21,557 nucleotides of DNA, taken from the NCBI GenBank assembly GCA_963973795.1, contig CAXBAF010000044.1, positions 1 through 21,557 of the forward strand. Direction: 5' to 3'. Position 1 is the stretch's first letter. Each line of letters starts with the position of its first letter. Positions 1 to 4,365 of this stretch are shown piece after piece. Source of the DNA: UBA1926 sp002337215. Its GTDB lineage: Bacteria > Planctomycetota > Phycisphaerae > Phycisphaerales > UBA1924. The notes below the pieces were generated by a model. That model saw only the letters and a list, made by a program, of their open reading frames with translations, searched no databases and was not told where the DNA came from. Position numbers and translations under genes: made by a program.

Positions 1-22
1 GGTTCGATCCCGATCACCCGCT
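1..22 (+). tRNA. 3' end of a tRNA gene, probably tRNA-Gly (partial at window edge)
   Basis: The first 22 bases read as the end of the T-arm and the acceptor strand. A G53 and a TTCGATC T-loop are followed by the 3' T-stem (CCGAT) and the acceptor strand CACCCGC with discriminator T. CACCCGC pairs with GCGGGTG, the usual 5' end of bacterial tRNA-Gly genes. No CCA is encoded after it. The 5' part lies outside the window, so I cannot tell whether the gene is intact or only a displaced 3' fragment. The integrase gene that follows directly makes this tRNA a natural integration-site candidate. Confidence 0.6.
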
Positions 23-59
23 TTCAGATAACTTCAGCCGAACGCAGCACTTCGCGTAC

Positions 60-76
60 CTGCCCGTGTCGGGCAG
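60..76. repeat. Perfect 7-bp hairpin between tRNA end and integrase
   Basis: CTGCCCG-TGT-CGGGCAG forms a perfect 7-bp stem with a 3-base loop. It lies 38 bases after the tRNA end. There is no T-tract, so it is a poor intrinsic terminator. It could stop tRNA transcription, or it could be a protein-binding site near the presumed attachment region. The CGGGCAG half also occurs at 2505-2511 and 2572-2578. Confidence 0.45.
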
Positions 77-91
77 AGCGGCCCCGAGAGC

Positions 92-120
92 CCTTGGACG
101 GTGGTAATTACCACCCAAGG
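92..120. promoter_or_regulatory. Palindromic operator-like site upstream of the integrase
   Basis: Bases 100-115 (GGTGGTAATTACCACC) are a perfect 16-bp palindrome with an AT-rich centre. An outer 5-bp pair, CCTTG (92-96) with CAAGG (116-120), extends the symmetry after a three-base bulge (97-99) on the left side. The site ends 16 bases before the preferred ATG of the integrase gene, where an autoregulator or excisionase operator would be expected. The bound protein is unknown; the HTH proteins encoded downstream are obvious candidates. Confidence 0.5.
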
Positions 121-136
121 CCGCGAGGTACGCACG

Positions 137-1336
137 ATGCCGCGTTCAAACCCCTCCATCCCGAAGTACTCCCTGCACAAGCCGAGCGGACGCGCTCGTG
201 TCCGGATCGGTGGCCATGACATCTACCTCGGTGCGTACGGCTCCCCGGTATCGCAGGAGGCGTACAACCGGGTGATCGCTGAGCATCTCACCGGGGGCGT
301 GCCCACCGCGAGGCCGGCGTCTCGCTCGACCGGTGGTCCTCTGTCGATCGCCGAGTTGGTCCTGCGGTACGCCGTTCATCGGAAAGCCTCGAAACTGAGC
401 CCCGCGACCTTCGCGAAAGTCGACAAGCCGGCTCTTCGGCGGCTCCGACGGCTCTATGGCACCGTGCCCGTATCCGAGTTTCGGCCGACGTCGCTACGGG
501 CTATTCAGCGGCGGGCCCTTGTCGACGAGGGTCTGAGCCGGCAGTACGTCAACAAGAAACTGACCCCGGTGATCAAGCGGCTTTTCAGGTGGGGTCTCGC
601 GCAGGACCTCGTGCCGGCGGATGTGGTGACACGTCTGAGTGTCGCTGAACCAATCAAGCGGGGTGAGTTCGGGGCGAGGGAGACGGAGAAGGTGAAGGCG
701 ATCGATGACGCGGTCATCGAGCGGACGATCGCCGACATGGAACCGATCCCGGCGGACATGGTCCGCGTGCAGCGGCTGACGGGGATGCGGCCGGGGGAGG
801 TCTGCGCGATGCGGTGGGCGGAGATCGAGACGGATGGGGATATTTGGGTCTACCGGCCGGCAGAACACAAGAACGCACACCGAGGGCACGACCGGATTAT
901 CACGCTGGGGCCGAAGTCGCAGGCGGTGCTGATGCGGTACCGGGATCGGCCGGAGGATGAGGCGGTGTTTTCGCCACAGCTTGCGGCGGAGGAACGCCGG
1001 GTACGGAGGCGAGCGGCCCGTCAGACGCCGCTGACGCCGTCTCAGCGGGCACGGGATTCAAAGCGAGTGAAAAGTAGATCAACCGGGAAGGGACAGCCGG
1101 CGGCGGCGTACACAACCACCAGCTATGCGGCCGCGATCCGGAGGGCGTGCGAGCGGCTGGAGATCTCCGTGTGGACGCCGAACAGGATCAGGCACACGAC
1201 CGCGACCGTCTTGCGTGAGCAGCAGGGACTGGACGCCGCTGCGGCGATGCTGGGGCATGCAAAGCCCGACACCACACTAATCTACGCTGAACAGACGTTG
1301 GAATACCAGACCGATCTGGCAAGGAGGTTCGGATGA
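137..1336 (+). CDS. Tyrosine recombinase / phage-type integrase (planctomycete island type)
   Basis: This is a site-specific DNA recombinase expected to integrate and excise the element it sits on. I chose the ATG at 137 (399 aa) because GAGG lies 8 bases upstream; a GTG at 101 would add 12 residues but begins inside the palindrome. Numbered from 137, the catalytic set is R218 (TGMRPGEV), K245, R352 (NRIRH), H374 (LGHAKPDTT) and the nucleophile Y383 (IYAEQ). The first residue of the usual HxxR box is Asn349, which I recall as common in planctomycete integrases. An N-terminal SAM-like DNA-binding domain and an Arg-rich insert before the C-terminal catalytic boxes are visible. It directly follows the tRNA end and overlaps the next gene by 4 bp. 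The fold assignment is strong; its target site is inferred. Confidence 0.93.
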   Translation: MPRSNPSIPKYSLHKPSGRARVRIGGHDIYLGAYGSPVSQEAYNRVIAEHLTGGVPTARPASRSTGGPLSIAELVLRYAVHRKASKLSPATFAKVDKPALRRLRRLYGTVPVSEFRPTSLRAIQRRALVDEGLSRQYVNKKLTPVIKRLFRWGLAQDLVPADVVTRLSVAEPIKRGEFGARETEKVKAIDDAVIERTIADMEPIPADMVRVQRLTGMRPGEVCAMRWAEIETDGDIWVYRPAEHKNAHRGHDRIITLGPKSQAVLMRYRDRPEDEAVFSPQLAAEERRVRRRAARQTPLTPSQRARDSKRVKSRSTGKGQPAAAYTTTSYAAAIRRACERLEISVWTPNRIRHTTATVLREQQGLDAAAAMLGHAKPDTTLIYAEQTLEYQTDLARRFG

Positions 1337-1965
1337 GTGGTGGCGTACTAGTGAGTATTCGTGAACAGGGCGTTTACGCGAGACTTGAAACGGAGCATCT
1401 CGATCAGCTCAGTCCGGAAGAACTGATGAAGCGACTGGCTGATATCGGATCACGTGATCCCTGCCCGACCATTGAGAAACTCAAGTCAAATTTGTTCAGG
1501 TCTTTGGAGCATGCCAAAGAACTGGAATCCCAGGTCACAAATAGCCAGGGGAACACCAGAGAAGATCTCAGACGGACCGTCGAGTTGATATGCGAGCATG
1601 CATCACATGCTGCCGGTGAAGTAGGGTTTCTTGAAGAGTCAATGCTGGCGGGTGATTTGGAACGATCTGTATACCACGCTATTCGAGCTGGTCACTATAG
1701 TGCCACAACTGAAGCTCTCTATCACGAGCCGAACGCGTCGCTTGGCAAGCGACAACGCCCACATCCCGCGAAAGCGGGTAGGGCAAGGCAGTCCGTTGGA
1801 GAGACCAAGGAAGATCGATACCGAAAAATCGTTCGAACATACGGCCAACTGTCTGATGACGATTTTCCGAAGGTGGGGCTGAAGGTCGAAGAAGTCGCAA
1901 AGCGTCTCAACTGTTCGTCTAGCACAATCCATCGCGCTCTCCGGGACCACAAAAGCGACAGCTAG
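1333..1965 (+). CDS. HTH protein of unknown function coupled to the integrase
   Basis: A 210-aa soluble protein whose start overlaps the integrase stop (ATGA). A perfect Shine-Dalgarno AAGGAGG lies at 1321-1327, so co-expression with the integrase is very likely. Residues 20-115 are predicted mostly helical (heptad-like LEHAKELESQV). Residues 140-160 are basic. Residues about 181-207 (LKVEEVAKRLNCSSSTIHRAL) look like a helix-turn-helix. I do not recognise the family. A DNA-binding accessory such as a recombination directionality factor or a regulator of the integrase is plausible but unproven. Its base composition is visibly more AT-rich than its neighbours, which fits cargo of foreign origin. 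Confidence 0.75.
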   Translation: MSGGVLVSIREQGVYARLETEHLDQLSPEELMKRLADIGSRDPCPTIEKLKSNLFRSLEHAKELESQVTNSQGNTREDLRRTVELICEHASHAAGEVGFLEESMLAGDLERSVYHAIRAGHYSATTEALYHEPNASLGKRQRPHPAKAGRARQSVGETKEDRYRKIVRTYGQLSDDDFPKVGLKVEEVAKRLNCSSSTIHRALRDHKSDS

Positions 1966-2048
1966 GTCTTTTAGTGTCACAGCACTTCATGACCAAGGAA
2001 TAAACAGCAAAACTCCCCTCGACGATTGCATTCGAAGGGAGACTTGCA

Positions 2049-2333
2049 GTGATCGAGGGAATTCTCAGGGACGCGCCTGAGCAAATGTCGATTTCCCGTG
2101 CCGCGCGGCAGTGCGGCCGTCACGCGTCGACGGTCTGGCGATGGGTTCATCGAGGTGTCGTCGTCAGTGGCCGGAGAGTCAACCTTCCTGCGATTCGACT
2201 CGGCGGACGGGTCGTAATCACTTCCTCTGCGCTTCGACAGTTCCTCAGGGACCTCAACGAGCAGCCTAAGCCGGCAGTTCCTCAGACCGCTGCTCAGGAA
2301 TTCAATATTCGCTGTGAAGAACATGGCCTCTAG
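2049..2333 (+). CDS. Small HTH protein, DUF1580-like (excisionase/MerR-type fold)
   Basis: A 94-aa protein starting at GTG, with AAGGGAG ending 7 bases upstream at 2035-2041. Residues 13-36 (MSISRAARQCGRHASTVWRW) form a helix-turn-helix. Residues about 38-68 (RRVNLPAIRLGGRVVITSSA) look like a beta wing followed by a helix (LRQFLRDL). This is the layout of MerR/excisionase-type winged HTH proteins and of the short DUF1580 family I associate with Planctomycetes. It probably serves the element as an excisionase or transcriptional regulator. The family match is from pattern memory only. Confidence 0.7.
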   Translation: MIEGILRDAPEQMSISRAARQCGRHASTVWRWVHRGVVVSGRRVNLPAIRLGGRVVITSSALRQFLRDLNEQPKPAVPQTAAQEFNIRCEEHGL

Positions 2334-2340
2334 CCAGTAT

Positions 2341-2363
2341 GAGCACCGCGAAAGTGGTGCCTC
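2341..2363 (+). terminator. GNRA-tetraloop hairpin after the DUF1580-like gene
   Basis: GCACCGC (2343-2349), GAAA loop, GTGGTGC (2354-2360): a 7-bp stem with one G-T wobble, closed by C-G around a GAAA tetraloop. Two more pairs follow (2341-2342 with 2362-2363) after a bulged C. It starts 8 bases after the stop codon. The following TCTGCGTT is not a proper U-tract, so termination would be weak; mRNA 3' end protection is the alternative. Confidence 0.4.
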
Positions 2364-2451
2364 TGCGTTCAACTGAGTGATCGTCGCGGGCCGGTCGTGC
2401 CTCAGGGTAGTCCGCGTGCTTCATCAGCATTGAATGATGGACATCACCACG

Positions 2452-2480
2452 CCCCGGTCGGCGCCGACGCACTGCCGGGG
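2452..2480. repeat. 12-bp perfect palindrome inside CCCCGG/CCGGGG arms
   Basis: GTCGGCGCCGAC at 2457-2468 is a perfect palindrome. CCCCGG (2452-2457) and CCGGGG (2475-2480) form outer inverted arms. It could be a dimeric protein-binding site or a hairpin. G+C-rich sequence raises the chance background, so the call is cautious. Confidence 0.35.
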
Positions 2481-2501
2481 GGTTGGCCTGCGGGCCCGTG
2501 G

Positions 2502-2578
2502 TGACGGGCAGGGTGAAACCCGCGGATGCCCGAGTTCAAATACCGCGGGCGGTTGATGGGCTCCCGACTGACGGGCAG
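2502..2578 (+). other. Nested, mutually exclusive hairpins flanked by a 10-bp direct repeat
   Basis: CGGGCA (2505-2510) can pair with TGCCCG (2527-2532), enclosing GGGT-GAA-ACCC (2511-2521). The same GCCCG (2528-2532) can instead pair with CGGGC (2546-2550), and CCCGCGG (2519-2525) with CCGCGGG (2543-2549). TGACGGGCAG occurs at 2502-2511 and again at 2569-2578. Competing pairings of this kind are typical of attenuators and riboswitch-like leaders, and the next gene starts at 2779. No known RNA family is recognised. Confidence 0.4.
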
Positions 2579-2586
2579 TTGATCAC

Positions 2587-2638
2587 GACCAACCCCTGGG
2601 CATTTTTTCGCGAAGCCGGACTTGCCCAGGGGTCGGTC
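2587..2638. repeat. Long inverted repeat (16-bp arms, one mismatch)
   Basis: Arms 2587-2602 and 2623-2638 pair over 16 positions with one mismatch. The inner ten pairs (CCCCTGGGCA with TGCCCAGGGG) are perfect. The 20-base spacer holds a run of six T and the 8-bp palindrome TTCGCGAA (2607-2614). This is the strongest secondary structure in the window. A strong hairpin, a recombinase or relaxase site, or a leader element of the gene at 2779 are all possible. Confidence 0.6.
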
Positions 2639-2778
2639 TCAAAGCACGCCTCCCTCCGGACAGGTGTTGGCTTTCTAGATATCAGTTTGAAGGGCAAACG
2701 CCTGAACACTCGCCCTCGCAGCCGCACCCCGGTGCGTGATCAGCTGCCGACGCTCACCGTCAACAAACGGAGGATTCA

Positions 2779-3081
2779 ATGGATGATAACCGTGACTCGA
2801 ATGGTCGATTTCGTCAGGGCAACGCCGGTGGACCAGGGAATCCGCTAGCTGGCAAGATCAGCAAGCTCCGAGCGGCCCTCGTCGCAGCCGTGAACGAAGA
2901 AGACATCCGCGAGATCGCTCACGCTTTGATCGAGACCGCGAAGGGCGGCGATGTCCGGGCTGTTAAGGAACTCCTCGACCGCACGATCGGCCGGCCGGTC
3001 GAGACGGACTTGATCGAGCGTCTGGAGTCACTAGAGACTGCCCTAAAAGACGTTGAGACCGATCGGGAGATGCGGCTATAA
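2779..3081 (+). CDS. DUF5681-like small protein of the mobile cassette
   Basis: A 100-aa protein starting at ATG with GGAGG at 2769-2773. The N-terminus carries NGRFRQGNAGGPGNP (residues 8-22), the short Gly/Pro-rich signature of DUF5681-type proteins. These occur in phage-like and planctomycete mobile elements, sometimes near packaging genes. Residues 25-100 are predicted helical (KLRAALVAAVNEEDIREIAHALIETA, then a C-terminal coiled-coil-like segment). It may bind DNA, but its function is unknown. It abuts a zinc-ribbon frame in a -1 register. Confidence 0.7.
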   Translation: MDDNRDSNGRFRQGNAGGPGNPLAGKISKLRAALVAAVNEEDIREIAHALIETAKGGDVRAVKELLDRTIGRPVETDLIERLESLETALKDVETDREMRL

Positions 3082-3329
3082 AGGAACGCCTTCGACGCCT
3101 TCAGACCCGCTTTTCTGCTCTCGGACAGTGCCCCCAGTGCAACGACAGGGGAGTGCCCGGAATCCGACTCGAGTACTTCGGCTCTGGCGAACACCGGGCC
3201 CCCGAGGACCCCAAAGGGTGTGCACGCTGCGGGATGGTCAGTCAGCTGACTATTTTGAGAATCAACACGAGCCCGATCGGTCCTGTGCCCCTTCCCGGAG
3301 AACCCGGAGCGCCTTATGCAGATGAATGA
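3078..3329 (+). CDS. Cys4 zinc-ribbon-like small protein with a non-canonical (ATA) start
   Basis: An 83-aa frame with two CxxC pairs (Cys18/21 in QCPQC and Cys48/51 in GCARC) separated by a hydrophobic RLEYFG strand: a zinc-ribbon pattern. I recall similar short proteins directly after the NGRFxxGN gene in planctomycete islands. The frame opens after a TGA at 3054-3056 and holds no ATG, GTG or TTG before the first Cys pair. ATA at 3078 overlaps the upstream TAA as ATAA and has GGGAG 8 bases before it (3065-3069). It may use ATA, may carry a start mutated from ATG, or may be reached by -1 frameshifting, although no slippery heptamer is visible. Confidence 0.5.
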   Translation: MKERLRRLQTRFSALGQCPQCNDRGVPGIRLEYFGSGEHRAPEDPKGCARCGMVSQLTILRINTSPIGPVPLPGEPGAPYADE

Positions 3330-3499
3330 ACCGTCTCCCATTAGGGGTTTGGTGGGGTATCTTGAGATGGACGCTCATACACCTTCGTCCGCATGCGATG
3401 TTGCTCCCCTCCATGGACAATATCGCGGGCGAATCCTCGTGTTCCGCAGCAGGACTGGCATCTGTTTACGCGACGATTCTGCGGTGATGCGTTGGCCGA

Positions 3500-3541
3500 C
3501 CTGTCCCGAAGGACTCGAACCTCCAACCCGATGGTTAAGAG
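3500..3541 (-). tRNA. tRNA-Lys(CUU) 3' fragment (integration scar)
   Basis: On the minus strand the order is anticodon loop CTCTTAA (3541-3535, anticodon CTT at 3539-3537), stem half CCATC, variable GGGTT, T-arm GGAGG-TTCGAGT-CCTTC, acceptor strand GGGACAG (3507-3501) and discriminator G. Upstream of the anticodon loop I find no D-arm and no CTGTCCC 5' acceptor strand. The bases where the 5' anticodon stem should be (GCCGA) do not pair with CCATC. This is therefore a tRNA 3' half broken at the anticodon loop, the classical extent of an att site for tyrosine recombinases. No CCA is encoded. Confidence 0.7.
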
Positions 3542-3767
3542 TCGGCCGAGAATCAGCCTTGGCGATGCCGGAAAGGGCGATTCTGAGGGGCGCGCATGTG
3601 AATCTGTAAGCGGGCCTTCCGACGGCTCCGGGGACGGGCACAAGGACGAGACCGACGTGGCCGGGCAGATGGAGAGGCTCGAGGGAGCGCTTGATGGGCT
3701 TCCGGAAGAGCTGCGGGAATCGCTGGTCGCGTTCTTCGCTTGGCAGGCTCGAAACGGGCGGGGCTAA
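3531..3767 (+). CDS. Doubtful short ORF running out of the tRNA-Lys fragment
   Basis: The frame begins in the antisense of the tRNA fragment (reading MVKSR) and ends MERLEGALDGLPEELRESLVAFFAWQARNGRG. That is an acidic-amphipathic tail similar to the short '...LPEPIRRGILAMV'-type tails I recall next to planctomycete integrase cassettes. The start is uncertain: ATG 3531, GTG 3657 or ATG 3669 are possible, and none has a good ribosome binding site. It may be a remnant of a cassette gene or a chance frame in G+C-rich DNA. Confidence 0.3.
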   Translation: MVKSRPRISLGDAGKGDSEGRACESVSGPSDGSGDGHKDETDVAGQMERLEGALDGLPEELRESLVAFFAWQARNGRG

Positions 3768-3793
3768 CATCGTGACGGAGCCGCTGGTACAAT
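3765..3793 (+). promoter_or_regulatory. Possible sigma-70 extended -10 promoter for the plus-strand efflux operon
   Basis: TGGTACAAT at 3785-3793 matches an extended -10 (TGnTACAAT). A poor -35 candidate (TAACAT, 3765-3770) lies 17 bases upstream. The hexamer overlaps the ATG at 3792, so if this promoter is used the message would start near 3800 and translation would have to begin at ATG 3801 or 3807. If ATG 3792 is used (GGAG at 3777-3780), the promoter must lie further upstream. Confidence 0.25.
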
Positions 3794-4262
3794 GCGTCCG
3801 ATGCGGATGACCCCCGTCATGCTGGCTGTCGCTGTATTCGGATCGCTCCTCGCGGTCCTTGGGCTGTCGCGCGGCGTCGGGGTGCCGGTTGCTGGTCACG
3901 GGCACGCCCATGTGCATGTCCATCACCACGACGGCTCGGCTCATCATCATGTCCACACGCATCACAGCCCGGTTGGCGAGCGGGGCGACCTCCCGGAGCC
4001 GGTTCGTGGCGCTGCGCGTTCGCCAGAGCCCGACGATCACGGGCACTGCTGCCATGACCATCACCACAGCTGCTGCTTCAGCGATGACGCGCTCCCGGGC
4101 CGGTCGCGCGACTCGATCCCAACGCCTGCCGCCATCCTGGCGGCGGATGACAAGGGCCGAACGTGGGCGAGGCGGCTCGCTCACGATCAGCGTTCGCCGC
4201 AGACGCGCGGGCGACCGCCGGACCACCTGATCCATCTCCGAACGGTTGTGCTGCTGACCTAG
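3792..4262 (+). CDS. Small His-rich membrane/periplasmic protein, probable metal binder
   Basis: A 156-aa protein with one N-terminal hydrophobic segment (residues 8-25, signal anchor or signal peptide), then two His clusters. Residues 36-58 contain HVHVHHH and HHHVHTHH; residues 83-95 are HGHCCHDHHHSCC. The C-terminal 60 residues are polar and unremarkable. I do not recognise a named family. Small His-rich membrane or periplasmic proteins accompany several Czc/Cnr-type efflux operons, where they sense or buffer divalent metals, and its place as first gene before an OMF-adaptor-RND set supports that role here. GGAG at 3777-3780 favours ATG 3792, though ATGs at 3801 and 3807 are possible. Confidence 0.65.
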   Translation: MRPMRMTPVMLAVAVFGSLLAVLGLSRGVGVPVAGHGHAHVHVHHHDGSAHHHVHTHHSPVGERGDLPEPVRGAARSPEPDDHGHCCHDHHHSCCFSDDALPGRSRDSIPTPAAILAADDKGRTWARRLAHDQRSPQTRGRPPDHLIHLRTVVLLT

Positions 4263-4265
4263 ATC

Positions 4266-4285
4266 CGGCTGGATTCCCCCAGCCG
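4266..4285 (+). terminator. 7-bp hairpin between His-rich gene and OMF gene
   Basis: CGGCTGG (4266-4272) and CCAGCCG (4279-4285) form a perfect stem with a six-base loop, 4 bases after the stop of the His-rich gene. No T-tract follows. It could act as an attenuator or an mRNA-processing barrier that sets different levels of the first gene and the efflux genes. Confidence 0.35.
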
Positions 4286-4365
4286 TGCTGTCGTGTGCGC
4301 TCGCCCCGAGGCGACAACGCCGCGAAGCCTGATCGGTCCACACCCACCCGTTCGGAGCAACCCCT

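Larger units (their letters stand above)
2334..2778. other. 445-base gene-free stretch rich in inverted repeats
   Basis: I find no convincing gene here. A 121-codon frame at 2483-2848 runs into the start of the next gene and has no recognisable features. The stretch contains a GAAA-tetraloop hairpin (2341-2363), a 12-bp palindrome with flanking arms (2452-2480), nested alternative hairpins (2505-2550), a 10-bp direct repeat (2502-2511 and 2569-2578) and a 16-bp stem with one mismatch (2587-2638). This density suggests a structured leader or small RNA, or a cis-acting site of the mobile element. Confidence 0.6.
3330..3791. other. Region between mobile cassette and metal island
   Basis: About 460 bases without a firmly supported gene. 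It contains the tRNA-Lys 3' fragment (3500-3541, minus strand), a doubtful short reading frame ending at 3767, and a possible promoter just before 3792. Several overlapping open frames exist on both strands (for example the minus-strand frame to 4343), but none has a recognisable domain or a ribosome binding site. Confidence 0.5.

Noticed and set aside
2505..2550. tRNA-like T-loop (GAGTTCAAAT) in the noncoding region
   Set aside because: The flanking bases do not pair as a 5-bp T-stem and no acceptor or anticodon arm can be drawn.
2483..2848. 121-codon frame across the structured noncoding region
   Set aside because: It runs 70 bases into the well-started gene at 2779 in another frame and has no known motif; the inverted repeats explain the stretch better.
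3375..4343. Minus-strand frame of 322 codons across the tRNA-Lys fragment and the His-rich gene
   Set aside because: It reads through the tRNA fragment (RVGGSSPSG) and mirrors His codons of the plus gene as Met/Val; there is no plausible start signal or domain.
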